In this document: positions 55,101-64,000 of the stretch, in pieces
How positions within the stretch are numbered: position 1 is the first letter of the stretch
How the letters are laid out: every line of letters begins with the position of its first letter
DNA from: Clitopilus passeckerianus
Lineage: Eukaryota > Basidiomycota > Agaricomycetes > Agaricales > Entolomataceae
Length of the DNA: 64,000 bases
Reading direction: 5' to 3'
Assembly: GCA_944990035.1 (NCBI GenBank)
Contig: CALYLX010000062.1
Coordinates: forward strand, 124,001-188,000
Position numbers and translations under genes: made by a program
Notes under the pieces: generated by a model
Databases searched by the model: none
What the model saw: the letters and a program-made list of their open reading frames with translations, nothing else
Told to the model about the DNA's origin: nothing

Positions 55101-55954
55101 TTTCTCGGACCGGTAACACGATCAAACTTGATCAGGTGCCATATCTCAAAAAGGTCCTACAGCGTTTTGGAATGACTAATGCTAAACCTGCTCCGACACC
55201 GCTACCAACTGGTTGGAAGCCCAAGGCTAACGCTCAGGCTTCAGACCCACAACTTTGTTCACAGTTTTAATCCGTAATCGGATCACTACTGTATCTGATG
55301 CTGGGCACCCGACCGGACATCGCTTACGCTGTAATCAAGTTGTCGCAGTTCTCTGCTAATCCTTCCAAGGAACATCTTGATAAGGCTAAATATATTCTAC
55401 GATACCTTATTGGAACTCAAGAATATGCGCTCGTTTACAACGGTGCATCCAATAAAGGTTTAGTAGCATTTACAGACAGTGATTGGGCATCTGATGAGAA
55501 TACCCGCCGATCTGTATCTGGATTTTTCATGAAACTTGCTGATGGTATCATCTGTTGGCAATCACGTGCGCAAAAAACAATCGCACTCTTGTCTACTGAA
55601 GCTGAATATATGGCATTGTCCGACACATGTCGACAAGTCACATGGCTTCAATCTCTCCTTTCCGAGATCGGGATTGAATATGATACGACACCTATCGCTG
55701 GTGACAACCAAGGGTCGTTATTCATTGCATCAAACCCTGTTTAGGAAAAACGAACAAAACACATTGACATCCGCTATCACTATATTCGTGAATGCATTGA
55801 AAATGGCATCGTCAATGTTGAGTTCATACCAGGAGAACAAAACCCGGCAGATATGTTCACCAAAAATCTGGGACATGTCAAATTCGGAAAATTCCGAAGC
55901 CAATTGGGACTTGAGTTCTACTCGTCCAAGTCATCCGCTCAGAAAACTACCTAG
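52191..55954 (+). pseudogene. copia pol, copy 2 (protease, integrase, RT, RNase H)
   Basis: Protease WIMDSGASMHLTHTL with canonical DSGAS. Integrase: HKRFGH...CKGC zinc motif, HSDLKEFP (Asp), RIDGGGEF (Asp), NGRAERLNR (Glu), DD35E. Stop TGA at 53305-53307 and a frame change near 53440. RT: GVDVKSAFLYGLLDEEIYM, LKQASLSWW, YVDDTLFFGSD. RNase H: AFTDSDWASDENTRRS, LLSTEAEYMALSD, DNQGSLFIAS. Further stops at 54419-54421, 55268-55270 and 55742-55744. All catalytic motifs remain. Ends about 55954. Makes cDNA and integrates it in functional relatives. Confidence 0.9.
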
Positions 55955-55962
55955 TTGTTCTT

Positions 55963-55974
55963 AGCGAGGGGGTG
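55963..55974 (+). other. Polypurine tract of copia copy 2
   Basis: AGCGAGGGGGTG directly precedes the 3' LTR; the usual site of plus-strand primer formation. Confidence 0.7.
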
Positions 55975-56388
55975 TGTTGAACTTGACGCGTCTCACATCT
56001 TTGTCACATGAACAGTCACGTGACACCACATGACTACAAATCACATTACTTGATTGCGTCATTATCATGACATACACACGTGGAGCATTACAAATACTTC
56101 TAGCACATTCCGCTCCACAATGACATCATCATGACTCACGTATGACTCATTCTTCATCATTCCTTGTGTATTCCATACTATATTTAGCACAGAACATTCT
56201 AGATATGCTTACATATACATGGTCTGTGCACTCTATCCTTTTGTATAAATACTAGCAGTAGTTTACCTCAATACAACAAGGAGTTACACTTCTTTTCTCT
56301 CTAGTTCGCTCTCACAGCCTCACTCTACTCTACCCCAGGTTAGTAGCCTTACTGCACCTTCCCTCGCTGGGGGTGTGCCTGTTCAACA
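55975..56388 (+). repeat. 3' LTR of copia copy 2, 414 bp
   Basis: TGTTGAAC...GTTCAACA, complete, with TATAAATAC at about 56244 and the same CCCCAG/GTTAGT site as the 5' LTRs. Confidence 0.92.
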
Positions 56389-57592
56389 GATGTGAAGACC
56401 AATCAATAACTTTTAGCATTCTTCTTGGTAAGAGCTTGCTGCTCTGTGCATTGTATTTAAACTTGACTTAGGCATTTTACATCTATTTGATAACTCTGGC
56501 CCATACACTCAAATGATTGAGAAAATGCGAATAAAATGGCAAATAAAATCTGGACATGTCAGGATAGGATAGGCCAAGAAAACAATCCCATGATCAAAAC
56601 TTAGTTTTTCAGTGTTACTCTTAAAGACACTGAGCTGGAAGAGAAACAGCTTGTAGAAAATACAATTACTTGCAGAAGACTGACATTTATTTTGCATTTT
56701 TATCAGAAAAATGTTACATAGCTTTTTTCAATTTTGGCCAACTTATTGTGATTTAGAATGTCTTAATTGGGTTTTAAGGTACAACTAAGTGAGTTAAGAC
56801 CCTATCAAGATGGAACAAGCTATGTTATATTTTTCTGATGTTACAACATAAAGTGTAAAGGAAGCTAAATGATCAGATCCTGTTCAAGCCAGGTGTTGCA
56901 ATTATGCATGTCACTTTTGGTGGGCAGCTCTTTGCAAATACATATTTCAGTTATTGGGTGACTTCCTGCAGGGTTTGCCAAATATAATGATAGAATGTTA
57001 GTTATAAAAATGTAAGATGTGAGCAATGCCAGTCATGCCGCTTGGCTCAGTTATGAAAAATATCTTGTTTGGACATTGTGGAGCAAGTTTATATTTTAAG
57101 TCTGAAGGTAGGGGTCAGACCTCCTTTCAGAATAAAATCTAGCATTTTGTAGATGTTAAAGCCTTAAAATGCTGATTTTGGTTAGCCTGCAGCCTGTCCC
57201 TTGATAGATAGTCCCATACAAAGGCAAAATGGGCCACATTACTCCACCATCATAAGAAACCATGTTGTTTTATCAACTCGCCTACAGATGCAACATCTCA
57301 GAATATTTTTAACATTTTGGGAACCACCATCACTTGCTTCTAGTCTGAAATACACCTCTAACATCAGCTACCCTGCGGGAAGTCATCCATTGCATTGTAA
57401 AACTTCATCAAAATAGTACATTTTACAACAAAAAGGGTTTCTAAGCAATAATTCTACAAGTGTGGGCCCCTTCCAAAATGCAAGGGAGCGGTAACACCTG
57501 TTGGACGGGGTGATGCTTACATGACTGTTGAGAAATTCAGCGAGCTGTGTTGACCCCATTGTAAGATACAAGGAGCAGTAGAGTTTGTACAA
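56389..57592. other. AT-rich intergenic stretch between transposons and host genes
   Basis: No open frame with a recognisable motif. GACTTCCTGCAGGGT (56961-56975) faces ACCCTGCGGGAAGTC (57371-57385), a 15-bp inverted pair with one mismatch about 400 bp apart, perhaps the ends of an old foldback element. Otherwise nothing seen. It is the transition from repeat-rich to gene-rich DNA. Confidence 0.4.
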
Positions 57593-58025
57593 TCAGTGCT
57601 TTCGTCCCCGCAATTTTCTTTTAGGCTGCTTAAGGTTGTCTGGGAGCCATTCATTTACTGAATCATTATTGGGTGTAGCACTTGTACTGCTTGCAGTTGA
57701 TGGTGGCTTGGATGGTGGTATACTTGGGGAATTGGCTGCTAGCCTTTCTGCCTCCGCAATAGCACAGGAAATCTCCTCTGGGCTAACATTTTCGCCGCGC
57801 TGTAGTCGAGCGGCAATTTCGGGGGTTATACGGACACGGCGTACATTGGTTTGGAATCCGGGGGCTACCAATGGTGAACAGGTTACTCAGAAAGCAGAGA
57901 ATGGGTAACACACCTCCTTTCCCGATCCCATGAACTCTCAACTTCCTTGCCAAATACCATTTCCGAACGAAGTAAACGGAAACTAGGAATACCGAAGGAA
58001 TGCTAGGGAAAAAGGCAGTATCAAT
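57593..58025 (-). CDS. Small single-pass membrane protein, conserved-looking, function unknown
   Basis: Two exons are supported on the minus strand: 58025-57914 and 57864-57593, with a 49-bp intron (GTGTGT...GGTAG) that joins GIGKG to APGFQTNVRRV in frame. Visible product: about 127 residues, a hydrophobic segment (FFPSIPSVFLVSVYFV), a basic stretch (RKWYLARKLRVHG), then RRVRITPEIAARLQRGENVS and an acidic/Ser-Pro middle, ending NEWLPDNLKQPKRKLRGRKH. The layout suggests an ER or organelle membrane anchor with a soluble C-terminus; the PEEISCAIAEAERLA helix may bind a partner. No ATG lies in the first exon frame (a TAG precedes it), so the start must be in a short upstream exon not resolved here. 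It is divergent to the FIST gene, 215 bp apart, with a probably shared promoter. Confidence 0.6.
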
Positions 58026-58240
58026 CAACTATGGCCATTAGAAGATGTTGCCATCCAGTATATACGAGTATACGCACGTTATCCATAGTAGAGAGGGGTA
58101 TCCATTGTTTGTATGCGTGGCCATTCTGAGCTAGAAGTTCGGCGCGGTGAGGTGGTCACCGAGTTTAGAGAAATCGCCGTCACGTGTAATGATGAAGGGG
58201 AAGGAACCCGGACCGCGCAACGTCAGAAGCTTTCTAACTC

Positions 58241-59745
58241 ATGCTTGTCCACAGCTGTACGCTCTCAGCGCGTTCCTCGGGGACTATTTTATCGAATGCT
58301 TCGAAGCTGTTGAAGAAATATGCCGAACATCCCTACCTCTTCTCGATTTCCTCCAACGCTGAAGAACGGGAACTCTCGAAACTCTTCGAGGGCTTGACAC
58401 CAGCGCCGAATTCGAGTTCACGAACTGGTATCGGCTGCCTTACAGCACCACTTCCTCTGGGCAAGGCGTGGCACGGCATATCTTGCTCTCTGGCTTTCTT
58501 CCATCCTGACTGTTCGTCCATCTTCCGATCCGAAATTCCTGGAACACCCGCCCCTCAGGTCGGTCGCTGGAACATCAACAGGCAGGATGACGGAAAGAGA
58601 ACTCCATCTCTGGACTTCGCCGGAGACGCTTTTCAAAGTCGATGGTCAACGAACAATAGTGTTCCCCTCTACCGTCGTCGCTGCAAGCACTGAGGTGAGT
58701 TTGTTCAGACTGAATACGAAATGACTTCTAATGTGTAGGCCCGAAGAAGTCACGGACATCATCTACCTTTCTGACATGTTTCCTGAAGGCCTTTCGAGCG
58801 CTCTTCAAGCCTTCCCGAACGCAAATGAGGTACGGCTTCATGTCACTTTTACTCCTTTGATATTATCTAACCGTTGGTTCAGCTTGGCTTGATGGCGACC
58901 TCAACACCTTTCATCACCGGACGGCCTGTCACACTCTTCCACCATTCAAAGGGTTCAACTGAAATTGTTGGAAAAGGTGCTGTCGGCATTGCTCTGACAG
59001 GTGAACCGACCAAATCCGTGAAAGCCAGAGTCGAGTTTTCGGGATTGACAGAGTTGTCTGAATCTATGGCTTTGACGAGGTAAGTCGTTCACCAGTAATC
59101 CTTAACTTGAACGGATTACTAACTGCCAACAGCTGTGAAGGCAACATGGTCAACGGTATAAACGGATCGAATCCTGCGCAGCTGCTCTTGAACGCGATCG
59201 AAGCCCGGGGACTTTCTTCGACGCTTGGTTCCGACATTAAATCTGACATATTTCTCCTTGGTATCATGGAAGGCGGGAAGGTGAAGCTCCCACCATTTCT
59301 CTCTCTTCTCACAAGTGGGACTCATGAACATGTATAGATCGATCAGCTGCTTGAGATTACTGCCGGTGACCCCTCGAGAGGTAATATCTCGCTGAAGACA
59401 GACAATGCTCTTGTCCCGAACGTGACCATTCAGGTAAGTGCTTTCGATGTTTATCTCCACCTCGCTAGCTGACGTTTACCGTTTCAGTTCTTCTATCGGC
59501 TATCCTCGACGCCAATACACGCGCCTACAGCGAATGCCGTAGATCACAGTTCTGTGGAACTCATTACGACCGCCGAAGCCGAGACGGAATCCCACATTTA
59601 TGAGGATGATCAATTGACCGTGATTGAGGGGCGCATGTTGGCGGCAAGTGAAAATGGGTTCATTACCAGGAATTCAAAGAAAGCTTCATGGAGATGCACA
59701 GTGCCGGGTTCTCTGTCTAAATTATCGTGGCCGCTACCATCATAG
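58241..59745 (+). CDS. FIST-domain-like protein, with a probable 1-nt frameshift
   Basis: Six exons: 58241-58694, 58739-58829, 58883-59079, 59133-59280, 59338-59433, 59488-59745, all with GT...AG introns of 44-57 bp; about 414 residues. Exon 1 has KYAEHPYLFSISSNAEEREL, TGIGCLTAPLPLG and RSEIPGTPAPQVGRWN. Exon 2 has TDIIYLSDMFPEGLSSALQA and exon 3 LGLMATSTPFITGRPVTLF with GKGAVGIALTG. The last exon has LAASENGFITRNSKKASWRC. The pattern fits fungal FIST proteins, proposed small-ligand sensors. Exon 1 reads out of frame into exon 2 unless one base is added at the CCCC run (58664-58667), so it is either a sequencing error or a broken gene. Family call from memory of motif shape. Confidence 0.6.
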
Positions 59746-60080
59746 GTTAGAGTCGATATACTTATAGACCGTCATTGTAAGCGAATACAAGGATATCCCC
59801 AATCAATGTCCAATTGTGTTGGCCCCGGGGTTAACAGGTGGTGTGTGACATCGTGTGACTTGACCATTTACTCATCGCTTGCAACGTCCAACAAGGCTCT
59901 TCGTCGATACTCCGCATATCGTCGATCGCCCAAGACTTCATCTTGGACGGCTCACAGCTTCTTCTGATAATCTTTGACCTAGCAGGACGTTGAAGGTCTA
60001 CACGTTGCTTATATCCTCGTTTGTACTGTCAGATACCGAGCAGTACAATAGATATTGTCGCTTTAGTTCTCTACTAGAGC
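59746..60080. promoter_or_regulatory. Intergenic region, probable promoter of the RING gene
   Basis: 335 bp with no frame. It must hold the 3' end of the FIST transcript and the RING-gene promoter. A CT-rich stretch (GTCGCTTTAGTTCTCTAC) directly precedes the ATG at 60081. No TATA box is certain. Confidence 0.4.
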
Positions 60081-63000
60081 ATGGGCCAGAGTTCTTCGAG
60101 GCAGCGCCGTAATCAGCAAGAACCAATCCAAAATGACATTCCTGCACCCCCGGTAACCGATACTCGAGAGAGCTCTCAATCCTCTGACCCCTCAACTATT
60201 GACACTCCTTCCGACCCCACATCCCCCACCTCGTCTCTGCAAACACCCTCGTCTTCATCGCATTCCAAACGTCGGAGTTTTCTCAACTTCATAAAACCAT
60301 CCTCGCGGAATTGGCGCCGGTCCAGACGATTCTCCAAAACACCAGCCAATCTCGACTGCCCAACAGTGGCTGCAATACCTGCAGAAGCCATACCCATCGC
60401 TTCGTCCTCAACCGTAGGGACCAAAGATGTTGTTCATGAAGGAAATGTTACCCAAGAGGAACTCATAGATAACCACCTGAACCGCCCTTCCACCCCGTCC
60501 AGTCTCTCACCCATCATCGTGCCGCAATCATCGCAACCGCTTTCCCAAGCCCCTGCCAGCACGCAGGTGGATACGCAAGATGCGTTCAACACCCTCGCAG
60601 TAGACGGCCTGGATCAAGTTCCTCATTTAACAGTCCCAGATACCTCCAACTTCTCTGATGCAGATCATGAATCGGCGCTTGACACCCAGCCATCCGCTTC
60701 TACCGAGTCTAGTGGGCCGACCACCCAGAATATGGGTCAATTCCCTCCTTCAGGAACCTTGGTTGTCGTCCAAGGCGTTGTGCATACAACAGACGCTCCA
60801 AGACCTTCAAACCAAACACAACCACCAGCAGAGACGCCTACACCCGTTTCGAGGCCACAGACTTCATCATCAAACTTCGTTGAACCAATCGAAAGTCGGA
60901 CTCGGAACAGGCTCTCATCGTTGTTACGACCGCGGCCGTCCAGTACAGCATCTCGCCCTGCTTCCATTGCTGAGCCTCCTTCAGCAGCACGCAGCCATGC
61001 CGATCTTGCTACCCCTGTCGATTCGGCCCAACCAGTAAACGATACGGCTGTGACCAACGGACAGTCAGTACATCCCAGCTCTACACCTACAGAGGCTCCA
61101 AGTCCGACCGAGCCTCCGACAAATAACCCACCCACTAACATTTCATCAAGTAGCGTGGAGGTTCTAGGTACACTTCTCAGGTAAAGGCTAAGGTTTTGTT
61201 CGTTGATACGAGTACTGAACAACCCTGGTAGTGTTGCGGCTGCCGCTACAGCAGCATCCCTATTGACCGGAAATTCGGAAGCCGTATTTCCATCACAAGA
61301 TGCACCTCCATCGTACAGTACCACGACGCCTACAACCACAACAGCTCCTTCCCCCAATTCTGAACCTTGGACAATGCGCCCTACATCGCCAACACCAACT
61401 GCCGGACTAGGTGATCCTGCAACAAGTGGTCGTACCGAAAGATTGCGTCAAGCTTGGGGCGGTATAAGAGAGCGTCTCGGCCTCAGGCCCGCCGGAGAGA
61501 ACGGATCCGATTCCAATAGGGCTGCAACCAACCAGAATGATCCTCGAGAGCTTGTTCTTGCTCAAATGGCCCGCGCATTCAATCTCGGGTTTGGTATAAA
61601 CGAGCCCTCCGCTGATTCAAACGCGACCGGCGCTGATGGGGCATCGCCGCCAAATACCCCACAGTTACCTCCAGAAGGCAGCTTTGAACGCTTCCTGGTC
61701 GACTTACAAGCCGACCTACGAGTCACCCTGACCAATCAAGATACGACACCGGATGCGGCTCCTTCAGAAAACGCTCCGTCTCGATCCAATGAGCAGCACG
61801 AAGGACCAGAGGATTCTATCTCATCAAATGACTTCGCCGACGTCATACCTGAGCATGCTCCCAATACGGAGTCTGGCCTTGGTTCCTCAGGTCGCCTATC
61901 ACATTATCTCAATTCCGATACCTCTGTATCTGACGCTCATTCACACGAGGTGAACTCTACACACGAGCAGTCACTTCAAGAAGAGGCTCCAGGCCAGACC
62001 TCTGATTCCGATGACACATCCAATCCCTCAGACGCTATTGATGCTCAAGGTCGAATTAACTGGTGGAGATTATATCGTTTCCCCCCAATCACAGCACCTA
62101 CACGAGGTTCAGGTGCCGCAACCACGCAAACATCGACTCCAGCGCCTCCTACTTCTCAGCCTTCCCCTCCTTCATCTACTCAGCCCTCCGAAGCCGCAGA
62201 TATGAGTGCAGACACCGCTTCGGCCCCGCTGCCTCAACCACCACAAGGAGGGAGTACAGCACCGAGAAGTAACATCGTTGTGCCCGTTATCGTGGTCGGC
62301 CTTCAATCCGTTCATAACGCAGACTGGCCTGGTGATCAAGAGCCTGAGGGAGAGCCGACTAATGGTATGGACTCCCCTCAACCAACGACACGGCCTCGTA
62401 CATCCTCGGACCCATCTGCATCAGGTCCAATACCGCCTGGTTCAGACGCATCGAATCGAAGGAGTAGGGGTTGGCACTCAAGAGCAGCTGACGCTATCAG
62501 AGGACTTCGTACTGGAAGGCGAAGTCGCACGAATGCAACCACGTCTAACACTGGCTCCAGAACTTTCCTCATATATGTCATTGGAGGTTCGTGCCGTTTT
62601 CTCCATGCTATGTTTCCATGCTAACTGACACTGCTTAGGCTACTACCCACCTGATCATAATATCGTCACAGGAGGATCAAATAACCTGGATTCATTCGAA
62701 GCTCTCCTGTACGCTACTATCCTCCAGTGTTCTGCCTGTCGTTGTACTAACTCTTTAGTAGTGAACTCGCAGATTTGCTAGGCCAGGTAAAACCTCCCAC
62801 TGCGACGAAAGATGATATCGAAAAGTCCGGCCTTGAAGTAATACCGGCCTCACTCCTTGATCAGTATGTCAATGAGAACAAGATATCTTCGAATTGCGTC
62901 GAAAGAGTAAGTGTTTGTCATATGTCACCTAGAAAGTGCAGACGCTGATTTTGTCATCCCAGTGTCTCATCTGTCTGGATGATTATGTCCCAGAGGAGAG

Positions 63001-63169
63001 CGTCCGTGTCATGAAATGCAGGCACGCTTTTCACCGTAACTGTGTCGACAAATGGCTCGAAACCGGCCGGAACAATTGCCCAGCCTGTCGTTCAAAGGTG
63101 CGAAATTATCTCGACTTGCATGTACAATGTTTCTAAGTTTTCTTCCAGGGCGTCGTTATCGAGTCCTAG
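60081..63169 (+). CDS. RING-H2 finger protein, probable N-myristoylated E3 ubiquitin ligase
   Basis: Six exons: 60081-61180, 61232-62586, 62639-62708, 62759-62906, 62963-63097, 63149-63169. They sum to 2829 nt, 942 residues, with consistent phases and CTAAC-type branch sites (for example near 62620). N-terminus MGQSSSRQRR fits the myristoylation form (Gly2, Ser6). Residues about 20-760 are Ser/Thr/Pro-rich and probably disordered, with a basic patch (SKRRSFLNFIKPSSRNWRRS) that could aid membrane binding. A conserved-looking segment FLIYVIGGYYPPDHNIV leads to the C-terminal RING at about 892-936: CLIC, CRHAFH, NC, CPAC. Ends SKGVVIES. Likely transfers ubiquitin at membranes; substrate unknown. 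It has no transmembrane segment. Confidence 0.8.
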
Positions 63170-63461
63170 GCGAACCACTCGCTTTGTATTAGTATCGTTC
63201 TGAGACTCTATATCATATCCACTACAATCCACATTCCCCCGCCACTGATTTCGTAACCTCACACTCTCATTCATTTTACGCTCTTCCCACTCATCTGCTG
63301 TGCTCGTACCATGTTACCCCTTGTTTACCTACTCAACTTGTTTCTTTTGTGTCCTCACCACCATGTAATCACCAGTAAAATAATGTGCAATCTAGTATAC
63401 TTTGCAAGTGGACAAGAGGGCATCTAGAACTAATGTATTGCCACTATTACATTCGACGGAA
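63170..63461. other. Short convergent intergenic region
   Basis: 292 bp between the RING gene (plus) and the ETF-beta gene (minus), both ending here. CT-rich, no open frame. Confidence 0.5.
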
Positions 63462-64000
63462 TTATGCTGCGGTGATACCAGCCTCCTTGAGTTTGGAAAC
63501 CAACTCATCAACACTCTCTACCTTGCCTCCTCCAACGCGCTGTGGAGGCTCGGTGACCTTGAGGGTCTCAAGCTTGGGTGTATAATCAATCCCGAGATCG
63601 GAGGGGGAGAGCTTTTCGACTGGCTTCTTCTTTGCCTTCATGATGTTGGGCAACGAAGCATAACGGGGTTCTATAATAGAAAATAAGCTTCATTTTATTG
63701 CAATCAAGTCGGAATACACAACGTACCATTCAAGCGCAAATCCGTAGTGATGATAGCAGGTAGCTTGCACTTAATTTCCTCGCCTCCACCGTCGATTTCC
63801 CTTGTGACGAGAACTTGCTTATTGGCAAGGTCAACCTCAACCTTACTTGCGAAGGTTGCTTGACTCCAGCCCAACAAGCCGGCAAGCATCTGACCAGTCA
63901 TTCCGAGATCATCGTCGATAGACTGCTTGCCTAAAATGACGAGGTCGACGCCTTCCTTCTGGCGCTTGATGATTTCCTGGAGAGTCTTCGCTACTGCGAG
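63462..64000 (-). CDS. ETFB: Electron transfer flavoprotein beta subunit, C-terminal part
   Basis: Two exons on the minus strand, from the window edge (64000) to 63727 and 63670-63462, with a 56-bp intron (GTACGT...TATAG). About 160 residues of a normal 250-260. [20 protein letters not shown] is the family signature region; [17 protein letters not shown] follows, then [20 protein letters not shown] across the intron and [20 protein letters not shown]. Ends [16 protein letters not shown]-beta pairs with ETF-alpha in the mitochondrial matrix and passes electrons from acyl-CoA dehydrogenases to ETF-ubiquinone oxidoreductase; the beta chain binds AMP. The N-terminus with the mitochondrial context lies beyond the window. 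Confidence 0.9.

Larger units (their letters stand above)
49909..56388 (+). mobile_element. Ty1/copia element, copy 2, nearly full length
   Basis: Partial 5' LTR (49909-50079), primer-binding site, gag, pol, PPT and a complete 3' LTR (55975-56388). The outer part of the 5' LTR is missing because Tc1 element C abuts it. Better preserved than copy 1, with about eight frame or stop defects. No target duplication can be matched: GATGT follows the 3' LTR, and the left end is lost. Confidence 0.9.

Noticed and set aside
47504..56388. 47504 as the true left end of copia copy 2 with Tc1 element C inside the LTR
   Set aside because: The fragment overlaps the right LTR part, unrelated DNA lies between, and AGGTT on the left does not match GATGT on the right.
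56961..57385. Inverted pair GACTTCCTGCAGGGT as ends of a transposon
   Set aside because: Similarity stops after about 15 bp, there is no target duplication and the interior shows nothing.
60737..61357. 206-codon minus-strand frame over the RING gene
   Set aside because: Crosses an intron of the well-supported plus gene and has no motif.
1..64000. CRISPR array, bacterial operons, riboswitches, plasmid or phage functions
   Set aside because: Introns, LINEs and A tails show eukaryotic DNA; no regularly spaced repeat-spacer array was found.

Overview
The window is eukaryotic and looks like a gene-poor, transposon-dense region of an Agaricomycete (basidiomycete) genome. The reasons are short 44-57 bp GT...AG introns in the resident genes, a fungal-type gene set at the right end, and a mixture of Tad1-like LINEs, Ty1/copia, Tc1/mariner, pogo/Fot1, hAT, Harbinger, Crypton-like and CACTA-like sequences. 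The mixture recalls Rhizoctonia-type genomes, but the species is inference. No rRNA, convincing tRNA gene, CRISPR array or bacterial operon was seen.

Layout. (1) 1-18087 is almost wholly Tad1-like non-LTR retrotransposon. There are at least seven copies or fragments in both orientations, some nested inside others with clear target-site duplications, some joined head-to-tail at their poly(A) tails, and most internally deleted. (2) 16181-18895 also holds two solo LTRs in opposite orientation and a 252-bp MITE. (3) 18896-24711 holds decayed DNA transposons: a Crypton-like tyrosine recombinase, a Tc1-like element and two hAT remnants. (4) 24712-31124 is a decayed Ty1/copia element inserted into one of the hAT genes. 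A second-family Tc1-like element (31243-32861) sits further along the same hAT gene. (5) 33577-35556 is a solo LTR split by a Tc1-like element whose transposase has one in-frame stop. (6) 37101-39788 is a pogo/Fot1-like transposase gene with two stops. (7) 41901-43525 is a broken SPT5-like KOW-domain gene ended by a 2.8-kb CACTA-like element without transposase (43526-46335). (8) 46785-47495 is a Harbinger remnant, followed by an LTR fragment and a Tc1-like element that abuts the second copia copy (49909-56388). (9) 57593-64000 is ordinary host DNA with four intron-containing genes: a small membrane protein, a FIST-domain protein, a probable N-myristoylated RING-H2 ubiquitin ligase, and the C-terminal part of electron-transfer flavoprotein beta.

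How the parts relate. The left 56 kb is a record of successive insertions: copia into hAT, Tc1 into hAT, Tc1 into a solo LTR, CACTA into a KOW gene, LINE into LINE. Comparing the two copia copies shows that many stop codons arose by C-to-T or G-to-A change at CpG, including sites where the copies decayed on opposite strands. The most useful leads are the covarying 3' hairpin of the LINE families, their recurrent internally deleted forms, the self-complementary terminal arms of two Tc1-like families, and a possible spliced leader in the copia element. No cellular defence or metabolic system beyond the four right-end genes was seen.
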